DNA of 6,462 bases from an uncultured Roseburia sp. (GCA_947070915.1 CAMTDY010000165.1:1-6462); one strand, 5' to 3'; positions 1 to 6,446 are shown, numbered from the stretch's first letter. Notes: generated by a model from the sequence alone, not told the origin. Numbers and translations: made by a program.

Positions 1-1569
1 TCCCAGGGAAGTCCTGTGGATGATATAAGGGCGTACTTTTTCACCATTTTCATCGATATAGTACATGTCAAACTGCTCTGCCAGCAGGGCATCCCACTGA
101 ATGGTGATCATGGTATCTTCTTTGCCATAGACATTTTTCGCATTGATGTCTACCTTCGGACCATAGAAAGCGGCTTCGCCCACATCCTCAGTAAAGGGAA
201 TGTCCAGCTCCTGAAGAATATTGCGGATATGCTGCTCGGTCTCTTCCCAGACTTCTGCATCGCCAATGTACTTTTCTTTGTTTTCCGGGTCCCATTTGGA
301 CAGATGATACGTCACATCTTCTTCCAGGCCAAGGGTCTGGAGACAGTACTGTGCCAGTGCGATACAGCCTTTGAACTCCTCCACCATCTGGTCAGGACGT
401 ACCACCAGGTGTCCCTCTGAGATCGTAAACTGTCGTACACGGGTGAGGCCATGCATCTCTCCCGACTCTTCATTCCGGAACAGGGTAGAAGTTTCACCAT
501 AACGGCAGGGCAGGTCCCGGTAGGATTTCTGGCTGGCTTTGAACACATAATACTGGAAGGGACAGGTCATGGGCCGCAGCGCGAATACCTCTTTGTCCTT
601 TTCCTCGTCTCCCAGCACAAACATTCCATCGGTGTAGTGATCCCAGTGCCCGGAGATCTTATACAGGTCGCTCTTTGCCATAAGGGGCGTCTTTGTGCGG
701 ATATAGCCCCACTCTTTATCCTCCAGGTCTTCGATCCAGCGCTGAAGCTTCATGATCATTTTCGATCCGTTTGGCATAATGAGCGGAAGTCCCTGCCCGA
801 TCACATCCACCGTGGTAAAGAGCTCCATCTCCCTGCCCAGCTTATTGTGATCCCGTTTTTTAATGTCCGCCAGATGCTCCATATGGGCATCCAGATCTGC
901 TTTTTTTGTAAATGCTGTGCCATATACGCGGGTCAGCATCTTATTTTTTTCATTTCCTCTCCAGTAAGCGCCGGAAGATGAGATCAGCTTCATGGCCTTT
1001 AACGGCTTCGTACTCATCAGATGGGGGCCGGCGCACAGGTCGATATATTCGCCCTGCTGGTAAAAGGAGATCTGCGCGTCCTCCGGAAGATCTTCGATCA
1101 GCTCTACTTTATAGGGCTCTTCCCTCTTTTTCATCAGTTCGATCGCTTCCTGTCTCGGAAGGGTAAAACGCTCAAGCTCCGCTCCCTCCTTCACGATCTT
1201 TTTCATCTCTTTTTCTATTTTATCCAGCGCTTCTCTGTCCAATGATTCCATATCGAAGTCATAGTAAAATCCGTCGGCGATCGATGGACCGATGGCACAT
1301 TTTGCCTCCGGGTACAGTCGCTTGACCGCCTGCGCCAGCACATGGGAAGCAGTATGACGATAAGCTGCTTTTCCCTCCTCGCTGTCAAAGGTAAGTATAT
1401 TCAGCTGGTGTTCTCCGTCCACCACCGTACGGAGGTCCACCGTCTCGCCGTCCAGCTCTGCCACACATGCCACTCTGGCAAGCCCTTCGCTGATGTCTTT
1501 CGCAATATCAATAATCGCCATTGGCTCCGCATATTCTTTGCTGGAACCATCTTTTAGTAATACTTTCAT
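1..1569 (-). CDS. thrS: Threonyl-tRNA synthetase, 3' end cut off by the window edge
   Basis: This cytosolic class II synthetase charges tRNA-Thr with threonine. 523 codons are visible, read from ATG at 1567-1569, and the frame is still open at base 1. Domains in order: N-terminal TGS domain (about residues 1-60); editing/SAD domain with H72-x3-H76 and the C179-A-G-P-H183 motif; class II catalytic core from about 240. All three zinc ligands known from E. coli ThrRS have counterparts: C336 (in RPMTCP), H387 (in ISEGH) and H518 (in YIIHR). The core end and the C-terminal anticodon-binding domain (roughly 110-120 residues) lie outside the window. A ribosome site AAAGGA (1581-1586) sits 11 bases before the ATG, which is a long spacing. 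The gene has its own promoter and a threonine T-box leader, with about 200 bases of unusual repeats between the T-box hairpin and the start codon. Identification is secure. Confidence 0.97.
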   Translation of the reverse strand, partial: MKVLLKDGSSKEYAEPMAIIDIAKDISEGLARVACVAELDGETVDLRTVVDGEHQLNILTFDSEEGKAAYRHTASHVLAQAVKRLYPEAKCAIGPSIADGFYYDFDMESLDREALDKIEKEMKKIVKEGAELERFTLPRQEAIELMKKREEPYKVELIEDLPEDAQISFYQQGEYIDLCAGPHLMSTKPLKAMKLISSSGAYWRGNEKNKMLTRVYGTAFTKKADLDAHMEHLADIKKRDHNKLGREMELFTTVDVIGQGLPLIMPNGSKMIMKLQRWIEDLEDKEWGYIRTKTPLMAKSDLYKISGHWDHYTDGMFVLGDEEKDKEVFALRPMTCPFQYYVFKASQKSYRDLPCRYGETSTLFRNEESGEMHGLTRVRQFTISEGHLVVRPDQMVEEFKGCIALAQYCLQTLGLEEDVTYHLSKWDPENKEKYIGDAEVWEETEQHIRNILQELDIPFTEDVGEAAFYGPKVDINAKNVYGKEDTMITIQWDALLAEQFDMYYIDENGEKVRPYIIHRTSLG

Positions 1570-1571
1570 GG

Positions 1572-1622
1572 TTATTCCATTCCTTTCTTATTAAATCGAG
1601 GCTCAGTCGTGACAGTCGTCAC
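1572..1622 (-). CDS. Possible threonine-rich leader mini-ORF B (16 codons), abutting thrS
   Basis: A GTG at 1622-1620 follows a perfect AAGGAG (1633-1628) by 5 bases. It opens a 16-codon frame with the same M-T-T-V-T-T-E-P-R start as mini-ORF A, then F-N-K-K-G-M-E, and ends with TAA at 1574-1572. Only two bases separate this stop from the thrS ATG, and the frame runs across the thrS ribosome site (1586-1581). Translation of B would therefore be expected to affect thrS initiation. The start signal is better than that of thrS itself. Whether it is translated cannot be told from sequence. Confidence 0.3.
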   Translation of the reverse strand: MTTVTTEPRFNKKGME

Positions 1623-1682
1623 CACAGCTCCTTACGAGACACGCACCTCGCCTCTCCGAGGCTCGGTCGTGACAGTCGTCAC
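1597..1682. repeat. Two copies of a 26-nt direct repeat, 60 nt apart
   Basis: Copies lie at 1597-1622 and 1657-1682 and differ at one base (A at 1605, G at 1665). The offset is exactly 60 bases. Each copy contains GTGAC-AGTC-GTCAC, able to form a 5-bp hairpin on either strand. Similarity stops sharply at both ends of the copies. Two copies without a constant-length spacer series do not make a CRISPR array. Confidence 0.85.
1632..1682 (-). CDS. Possible threonine-rich leader mini-ORF A (16 codons)
   Basis: A GTG at 1682-1680 opens a 16-codon frame beginning M-T-T-V-T-T-E-P-R (threonine at positions 2, 3, 5 and 6) and ending in TAA at 1634-1632. A possible Shine-Dalgarno AGGGGG (1692-1687) lies 4 bases upstream, but within one arm of the 23-bp stem, so it could be masked. 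The stop codon overlaps the ribosome site of the next mini-ORF. A coding role is inferred only from the start signal, threonine codons and duplication; the frame may be a by-product of the repeat. No family is recognised. Confidence 0.25.
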   Translation of the reverse strand: MTTVTTEPRRGEVRVS

Positions 1683-1755
1683 ATATCCCCCTGGAGACAG
1701 CCGATTTTACATGCAGGCATGAAATCGGCTGTCTCCAGGGGGATGCGTGTCTCGT
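1634..1755. repeat. Nested inverted-repeat element between T-box and thrS
   Basis: A perfect 12-bp outer inverted repeat (ACGAGACACGCA at 1634-1645, its complement at 1744-1755) encloses a perfect 23-bp stem (1685-1707 with 1722-1744). The stem's 14-base loop itself contains CATGC-AG-GCATG. Also inside is the small hairpin GCCTC-TCC-GAGGC (1650-1662). The right outer arm can alternatively pair over 7 bp with ACACGCA at 1761-1767. No transposase is present. The layout resembles a small non-autonomous repeat (MITE or REP-like), but no flanking target duplication was identified, and its copy number elsewhere in the genome is unknown. Confidence 0.7.
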
Positions 1756-1771
1756 TGTTTACACGCACGAA

Positions 1772-1811
1772 GCCCCGCCCCGGCAAACAGTATTGTTTAC
1801 AGGGACGGGGC
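1772..1811 (-). terminator. T-box terminator hairpin, lacking a U-tract
   Basis: On the transcript a 10-bp GC stem (GCCCCGUCCC with GGGGCGGGGC, one U-G pair) continues, after one mismatch, into a 7-bp stem GUAAACA/UGUUUGC closed by the loop AUAC. The 5' arm contains the UCCCU that the antiterminator also needs, so the two folds are mutually exclusive, as expected for a T-box. The following RNA is UUCGUGCG, with only two U residues instead of the usual run, so efficient intrinsic termination is doubtful. The position within the leader supports the assignment. Confidence 0.75.
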
Positions 1812-2046
1812 ATAATCATCTGTTATTTCCCGCGGTTCCACCCTAATTGGCATCTCATAAAAGATACCCGGCTTCATTTGACGATAACGGGGTCACCGGA
1901 CCGGATGAGGGCCACTCAGAGGTAGTTTTCAAATGTTTCCCATGGGGGTGCTTCCAGCCCGATACCTTTGGCCGCTATGAAACTGCCCGTATTCCGGCAC
2001 CCTTCTCTGTCATGTTATCGCATTTTACTCGTCTCTTCAACGTGTT
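1772..2046 (-). promoter_or_regulatory. T-box riboswitch leader of thrS (tRNA-Thr sensing)
   Basis: The transcript contains the conserved T-box AGGGUGGAACCGCG (1844-1831). Its AGGG can pair with UCCCU (1804-1800) to form the antiterminator. Stem I can be traced by hand: base AGAG/CUCU (2036-2033 with 1921-1918); a specifier bulge with AGUA on the 5' side (2029-2026) and GAAA-ACU-ACC on the 3' side; AAAUG/CAUUU; a kink-turn-like internal loop; CAUG/CAUG; and GGGUGC/GCACCC (2002-1997 with 1951-1946). Stem III is GGUAUCU/AGAUGCC (1868-1862 with 1855-1849). The specifier is ACU (1926-1924), or ACC (1923-1921) next to it; both are threonine codons, which fits thrS downstream. In this family uncharged tRNA stabilises the antiterminator and allows readthrough. 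The 5' end is inferred from the promoter. Confidence 0.93.
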
Positions 2047-2052
2047 ATGCAT

Positions 2053-2081
2053 ATTATAATCATTTGAAAGAGGATTGTCAA
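2053..2081 (-). promoter_or_regulatory. Consensus sigma-A promoter of thrS
   Basis: The -35 box TTGACA (2081-2076) and the -10 box TATAAT (2058-2053) both match consensus in all six positions and are separated by exactly 17 bases. Initiation is expected near 2046, giving a leader of about 475 nt before the thrS ATG. The promoter begins 58 bases after the stop codon of the glycosyltransferase gene, so thrS is an independent transcription unit, although readthrough from the upstream operon remains possible. Confidence 0.92.
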
Positions 2082-2139
2082 CCAGAAAATTCCCCGGGTT
2101 TTTGTTTGAAAATCTGGTGCGGTCCCATATGCAGGACAC

Positions 2140-3093
2140 TTATTTTACATGATCTTCCCTCTTTCGCTGCTTTTTCATATTTTCCACAATATTCATCTTA
2201 AATTCAAAATCCTGCCTGTCCCGCTGCCGCAGGGTCTGAAGGATCAATCCTACCGAAAATAAAAGCATCGCCAGCAAAAAAACAAATCCACACATAAACA
2301 GGGTAGGAAATTTGGCCACCAGTCCCACTTTCAGATAATCCAGGAATACCGGGATAAAAAATCCTATGCTGACAAAAGCGAGCACCATTGAAATACTGCC
2401 AAAAAACTGAAGGGGTTTATAATTTTTGTAAAGGCTTAAGATCGTCATAAGCACCTTAAATCCGTCAGAGCAGGTATTAAGTTTGGATTCACTCCCATCC
2501 GGACGGTCCCGGTATGCGATCACCACATTTTCCATCTGCATATTTCTCTCCACCGCATGAATACTCATCTCAGTCTCGATCTCAAATCCTTTGGAGGTGA
2601 CCGGATAGGTCTTAACAAACTGATAACTGAATGCCCGGTAACCGGTCATGACATCCTGAATGGAGGAATGAAAGATCTGATTGACGCATTTGCGTACCAA
2701 GTCATTTCCAAAATTATGGAATCTCCGTTTGTTCTCCGTAAAATAAGTGCTGGAGAGCCTGTCCCCCACCACCATATCCGCCTGTTTTTCCAGTATGGGC
2801 GCCACAAGTTCCGGAGCGACATCCGCCGGATAGGTATCATCGCCGTCCACCATAATATATACTTCCGAATCGATTTCCCGGAACATTCTCCGGATCACAT
2901 TTCCTTTTCCCTGCTGGTATTCATGACGAAGGACCGCTCCCGCCTCCTCTGCCAGCCTGGCCGTATCGTCCGTCGAATTATTATCATATACATAAATAAC
3001 TGCTTCCGGCAATGATTCATGAAAGTCAGCCACTACTTTTTTAATCGTTGCCGCTTCATTATAGCACGGGATCAATACGGCGATCTTATCCAT
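2140..3093 (-). CDS. Family 2 glycosyltransferase with two C-terminal membrane helices
   Basis: This 317-residue protein probably transfers a sugar from a nucleotide donor to a polyprenyl-phosphate or other lipid acceptor at the inner membrane face. The GT-A domain covers residues 1 to about 225: nucleotide-binding start IAVLIPCYNE (4-13), YDNNSTDDT (36-44), the metal-binding D83-G-D85-D86 motif followed by TYP, VVGDRL (108-113) and MTGYRAF (149-155). Two hydrophobic segments at about 230-250 and 264-287 match the GtrB/dolichol-phosphate-mannose-synthase-like arrangement, followed by a charged tail. ATG at 3093-3091 is chosen because MDKIAV is the normal family start and GGAGGGG lies just upstream; a longer in-frame extension to 3165 would only read ParA codons in another frame. 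It overlaps the parA-like gene by 8 bases, suggesting translational coupling. No GtrA-like flippase is nearby, so the sugar and acceptor are unknown. Confidence 0.9.
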   Translation of the reverse strand: MDKIAVLIPCYNEAATIKKVVADFHESLPEAVIYVYDNNSTDDTARLAEEAGAVLRHEYQQGKGNVIRRMFREIDSEVYIMVDGDDTYPADVAPELVAPILEKQADMVVGDRLSSTYFTENKRRFHNFGNDLVRKCVNQIFHSSIQDVMTGYRAFSYQFVKTYPVTSKGFEIETEMSIHAVERNMQMENVVIAYRDRPDGSESKLNTCSDGFKVLMTILSLYKNYKPLQFFGSISMVLAFVSIGFFIPVFLDYLKVGLVAKFPTLFMCGFVFLLAMLLFSVGLILQTLRQRDRQDFEFKMNIVENMKKQRKREDHVK

Positions 3094-3859
3094 TTTTCCC
3101 CTCCATTTCCAGCAGATCCTCCACAAATTCCCGGTAATCCTGCATTGTCGTACAATTCGGAGCATAATTGATCAGCAGTTTCTTATTCATCTGGGCTTCT
3201 TTTGTCTTCACGCATTCGCGTACCGCAGTGGAAAAAAGCCTGGTTCCAATCTGGTCCGCCACTTCCTGAATCTCTTCTTTTACATTCTTTTCAAGATTTG
3301 ACCGTCCAGCATATTTTACCAGCAGCAGTCCGGCGATCTCCAGCTTAGGATTCTGTCGTTTCTGTACCGCCTTGATGGTCTCATTTAATTTGGACAACCC
3401 CTGCATCGCATAGGCGTCCGCTGTCACCGGGATGATCACCCGGTCAGCGGCGATGAGGCAGTTATACAGTACCACATCCAGCGAAGGCGCCGTATCGATA
3501 ACGATATAGTCGTATCCCTCTAATAACTCCAAAGCGTCCTGCAGGCGGTAAAGTCCCTCCACGTTTCCATCCAGCATTTTACCGGCTTTGGCCAGCAGTG
3601 GGTCCGACGCCACAATATCCCCATTGGGCATGTGCTGGACCGCCTCCTCGATGGGCAGGGCATCAGAATCCACCATCACATCATACAGCGTAGCCTGATC
3701 TTCTATGAGAGCCTGGTAAGTATTTGTGCTGTTTCCCTGGGGATCCGCATCGATCAATAATGTTTTTCCCTTCGTTCCCAGTATTCCCGCCAGCGTCGTC
3801 GCTGTCGTTGTCTTCCCTATCCCGCCCTTTTGATTTGCGATCACATATGTTACTGCCAT
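3086..3859 (-). CDS. ParA/Soj-type ATPase, no ParB partner in view
   Basis: This 257-residue P-loop ATPase of the ParA/MinD group uses ATP-dependent dimerisation to position DNA or protein cargo. The deviant Walker A K11-G-G-I-G-K16-T-T, the A' motif LLIDADPQGNST (34-45) and Walker B YIVIDTAPS (118-126) are intact. It is short and lacks an N-terminal helix-turn-helix. The C-terminal part (R-E-C-V-K-T-K-E-A-Q, then N-Y-A-P and D-Y-R-E-F-V) is closer in style to ParA proteins of plasmids and integrative elements than to chromosomal Soj. ATG at 3859-3857 is preferred over an upstream ATG at 3904 because GGAGGGG lies 6 bases before it and MAVTYVIANQKGG is the usual family start. It follows the DUF6465-like gene by 34 bases and overlaps the glycosyltransferase start. 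No parB or parS-like palindrome was recognised. The cargo is unknown. Confidence 0.92.
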   Translation of the reverse strand: MAVTYVIANQKGGIGKTTTATTLAGILGTKGKTLLIDADPQGNSTNTYQALIEDQATLYDVMVDSDALPIEEAVQHMPNGDIVASDPLLAKAGKMLDGNVEGLYRLQDALELLEGYDYIVIDTAPSLDVVLYNCLIAADRVIIPVTADAYAMQGLSKLNETIKAVQKRQNPKLEIAGLLLVKYAGRSNLEKNVKEEIQEVADQIGTRLFSTAVRECVKTKEAQMNKKLLINYAPNCTTMQDYREFVEDLLEMEGKNG

Positions 3860-3893
3860 AGTTCCCCTCCGTCTTTTGCATTTAAGCATAGAT

Positions 3894-4148
3894 TTAAAAA
3901 GCAATCTGTCCTTCTATCTTTTTGTTTATCACATAAAACACTGCCTGTTCCTCGGGTTTTACATATATGTCAATATCCTCGATCTCTGTCTCCTGCACAC
4001 CCCGGTCCAGAATATCCTGATAGATCAGATCAAGCAGATGTTTTTCCGAGCGCTCCCGCCCCTGGTACTGAATGATCAGATTTTTCTTTGCACTGGCAAA
4101 ACTGCCAATCTGCTGGTTTGCCCTCTCTACACTGCATCTCCTTGCCAT
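3894..4148 (-). CDS. Small DUF6465-like protein, first gene of the operon
   Basis: An 84-residue soluble protein of unknown function. Residues 1-20 are basic and polar. The rest, from NLIIQYQGRE (about 23-32) to the conserved-looking IDIYVKPEEQAVFYVIN stretch and the final IEGQIAF, reads as a small alpha/beta fold: strand, helix, strand, strand. This pattern (I-Q-Y-x-G-R-E, then Y-V-K-P-E-E-x-A-x-Y-Y-V-I-N) is what I recall for DUF6465 proteins of Lachnospiraceae, which often carry a longer Lys/Ala-rich N-terminus that is absent here. The family assignment is from memory, not from a search. ATG at 4148-4146 has an excellent GGAGGTGG (4160-4153). It is probably the promoter-proximal gene of an operon with the ParA-type ATPase and glycosyltransferase. 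Confidence 0.8.
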   Translation of the reverse strand: MARRCSVERANQQIGSFASAKKNLIIQYQGRERSEKHLLDLIYQDILDRGVQETEIEDIDIYVKPEEQAVFYVINKKIEGQIAF

Positions 4149-4199
4149 AAAGCCACCTCCGGAATTAACGGTTTTTATTTTAATATATTACCATGTCTC

Positions 4200-4228
4200 A
4201 TTGTATCATTCTTTTTATGGGAGGGCAA
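4200..4228 (-). promoter_or_regulatory. Promoter of the DUF6465-parA-glycosyltransferase operon
   Basis: TTGCCC (4228-4223, four of six consensus positions) and TACAAT (4205-4200, five of six) are separated by exactly 17 bases. Transcription would begin near 4193, giving a leader of about 45 bases before the ATG at 4148. The promoter begins 47 bases after the stop codon of the YyaL-type gene. No convincing terminator separates the two, so some readthrough is possible. Confidence 0.7.
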
Positions 4229-4275
4229 GTATGCTTTACTTTTTATACAGGCATGCACAGTATTCATTAGGTGTT

Positions 4276-6258
4276 TTATATTTGTATGAAATCGGCATTA
4301 TCTAAAATCAGCTCATTCTCCGGCGGCAGACAGACATGCCCCCGGCAGACATAATACGTTGTCTGGTCATTTTTCAGCGGGTATTCCTTTGTGTCCCCTT
4401 GAACCACCCGCACAAGCGCATCCAGCGGCACCCGCATGGGAAGAAACTGAATTTCCTTCCGATCCCTGACTGCCACTGTAATCTTCTCCGGCCCATGAAA
4501 ATAGTCGGACAATGCCATAAGAAACATAGCATAGCCCGCCGGATACCCCTCTGCCGCACCGCTCATAAAGGCAAGCTGGTTCTCCGCCCATTCTTCATAT
4601 CGCTTTTCTCCCGTGAGAAAGGCAAGCTGCACGAGATTATACGCCATGACAGAGTTACCGCTGGGCAACGCCCCGTCATAGGTTTCCTTTGGGCGGAAGA
4701 TCAGTTTTTCATTTTCCCTGCCATACAGGAAAAAGCCCTGCTTTTCCGAATCGTGAAAATCCTGGACCGCCTTTTCGCAAAACTGCTCAGCCATCTCCCG
4801 GTACTCCTCTTTATATGTCGCACCATACAGCGCAAGGAGGGCATAGATCCCATAAGCATAGTCATCCAGAAATCCTTTTCCGCTCCATTTCCCATTCCGG
4901 GTACTGACATACAGTGCCGATCCGTCATACAATTTTTCCATGACAAAATGCCATGCCTTCTCTGCTGCCTGCAGCCACTTTCCCTTCCCGGTCACACGAT
5001 ACAACTGACAAAGCGCCGCCACCATAAGGGCATTCCAAGAGGTCAGAATTTTATCGTCCCGGTGCAGTGGAACTCTTTGTTTCCGGTATTCATAAATTGT
5101 CTGCCGCTGCTCCTCCAGCCCAGCAATATCCAGCGGTCCACGCAATAGGTTGGGAATGCTCTTTCCCTCAAAATTCCCCTCCTTCGTAATATCATACCGG
5201 CTGTTCCATTTTTCCCCTGCCTCCACACCCAGAAGCGCAATAACTTCCTCCGGCTCAAACAAATAAAAAAGACCTTCACACCCCTCACTGTCTGCATCCT
5301 GTGCACAGTAAAAACCACCCTCCGGTGCCGTCATTTCCCGCAGAATATAAGCCGCAGTCCGTTCTGCCACCTCGCAGTACACCGAATTTCCCGTCATCTG
5401 ATACGCCTTGCAATAAGCATGGATCAGCAGCGCATTATCGTAGAGCATTTTCTCAAAATGAGGGACAAGATAAAACCGGTCCGTAGAATAGCGGCAGAAC
5501 CCGCCGCCCACATGGTCAAACAAACCACCCCGTGCCATCTGTTGCAGCGTCTTCTCCACCATCTGCAGAACTTCCTGGTCGCTGTTTCTCTCATAGTATT
5601 TCATAAGAAATAAAAGATTGTGGGTAGCCGGAAACTTAGGCGGTCCACTGAAACCTCCATACAGACTATCATAGTTTTTCTTATAAATGCCAATGGCTTT
5701 CAAAATCAGCTTCTCATCCAGCGTACCACCTGCTTCATTTCTTCCCTTCAAATACGATAGCACCTCATCGATCGGTTTTAGAAGGGTACTGCGGTCTGTC
5801 ATCCATTTTTCATGAATGATCCGAAGCAGTTCTGTCAGACCGATCTGACCGTACCGGGCCGTCTTTGGAAAAAATGTACCGGCAAAGAAAGGGTTACGGT
5901 CCGGCGTGAGAAAAATAGTCATGGGCCAGCCGCCATTCCCGGTAAATGCCTGACAGACTGACATATAAACACTATCCAGATCCGGCCTCTCCTCCCTGTC
6001 CACCTTGATAGAAATGAAATACTCATTCAAAAGCGATGCCACCTCTGGATCTTCAAAGCTCTCACGTGCCATAACATGGCACTAGTGGCAGGTACTGTAC
6101 CCAATGCTCAGAAACACAGGCTTGTCCTCTCTTTCTGCTGTTTCAAAAGCTTCCTCACACCACGGATACCAGTCCACCGGATTGTTTGCATGCTGCAGCA
6201 GATATGGACTTGTCTGATCACTTAACCGGTTTCTTGTCAGAATTTTTTTATTCCCCAT
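4276..6258 (-). pseudogene. YyaL/DUF255 thioredoxin-domain protein gene with in-frame amber codon
   Basis: Homologues (B. subtilis YyaL, human SPATA20) have an N-terminal thioredoxin-like domain (DUF255) followed by an alpha/alpha barrel resembling sugar epimerases; their reaction is not established. ATG at 6258-6256 follows AAAGGAG (6271-6265) by 6 bases. The 660-codon frame is of normal family length, with LLQHANNPVDWYPW (20-33), KVDREERPDLD (85-95), GGWP (109-112), GTFFP (127-131), GGLFDHVGGGF (244-254), VPHFEKMLYDNA (265-276), DADSEG (321-326) and DDKILTSWNALM (401-412). Codon 59, normally Trp in C57-H-W-C60, is TAG (6084-6082). All flanking residues are intact, so this is one G-to-A change from TGG and not decay. 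Without suppression only 58 residues are made. The next in-frame ATG (6072-6070, 598 residues) lacks a ribosome site and the CxxC. Sequencing error, recent inactivation and suppression are all possible. Confidence 0.88.
6082..6084 (-). other. In-frame TAG replacing Trp of the Cys-His-Trp-Cys motif
   Basis: The codons around it read TGC CAC TAG TGC CAT, which is Cys-His-stop-Cys-His. Family members have TGG (Trp) at the middle codon, so a single base accounts for the difference. The frame is open for 58 codons before and 601 codons after the TAG, with conserved motifs on both sides. Confidence 0.9.
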
Positions 6259-6385
6259 GAAAAACTCCTTTCCCTCAGTTTTTGCAGGTTATTCTGCACA
6301 AATACGGGGAAATTTATGTATGCGGCATCCAAAACATTTTTTTCTATGTACTCCCAAAACTCTTCCGCCAATTTTACACAATCAC

Positions 6386-6415
6386 AATATGTTTCTATGG
6401 GATACCGTCATTCAA
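6386..6415 (-). promoter_or_regulatory. Weak candidate promoter for the YyaL-type gene
   Basis: TTGAAT (6415-6410) and CATATT (6391-6386) each match four of six consensus positions with an 18-base spacer. This is the best pair I found in the roughly 200 bases upstream of the ATG at 6258, but weak enough to occur by chance. The rest of 6259-6385 shows no gene, repeat or riboswitch that I can recognise. Confidence 0.25.
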
Positions 6416-6446
6416 AAAACTCTTGCAAAGACCGGTCGGAAAGAGT
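6414..6446 (-). terminator. Possible terminator of an upstream minus-strand gene
   Basis: ACUCUU (6446-6441) can pair with AAGAGU (6424-6419) around a 16-base loop containing the palindrome GACCGGUC, and is followed by a run of six U (6419-6414). The stem is only 6 bp and AU-containing, so strength is moderate at best. Any gene it would serve lies beyond the right edge; short open tails in all three frames at the edge cannot be assigned. Confidence 0.35.

Noticed and set aside
16..981. Plus-strand open frames of 134 and 176 codons
   Set aside because: They are antisense to the thrS catalytic core, which aligns by eye with ThrRS throughout.
1597..1682. CRISPR-like repeat pair
   Set aside because: Only two copies, the second flanked by unrelated sequence, no series of equal spacers and no cas genes.
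1521..1925. 134-codon plus-strand frame across the thrS leader
   Set aside because: It runs through the T-box, its terminator and the palindromic repeats read backwards; no family resemblance.
2082..2139. Terminator after the glycosyltransferase gene
   Set aside because: Only a short GUCC/GGAC hairpin and a CCAGA/UCUGG pairing are visible, with no U-run; not convincing.
2557..3015. 152-codon plus-strand frame
   Set aside because: Antisense shadow of the glycosyltransferase catalytic domain.
3094..3165. 24-codon N-terminal extension of the glycosyltransferase
   Set aside because: It reads ParA codons out of frame, has a Trp/Arg/Cys-rich composition unlike the family, and a good ribosome site precedes the ATG at 3093.
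4229..4275. Terminator after the YyaL-type gene
   Set aside because: Only a weak AUAC/GUAU pairing is present without a U-tract, so no terminator is called.
4336..5148. 270-codon open frame on the plus strand
   Set aside because: It lies wholly antisense to conserved YyaL-type motifs, shows no recognisable domain, and its composition is that of a reverse-strand shadow.
6082..6084. Selenocysteine insertion at the CxxC motif
   Set aside because: The codon is TAG, not TGA, and the position replaced is Trp rather than Cys.
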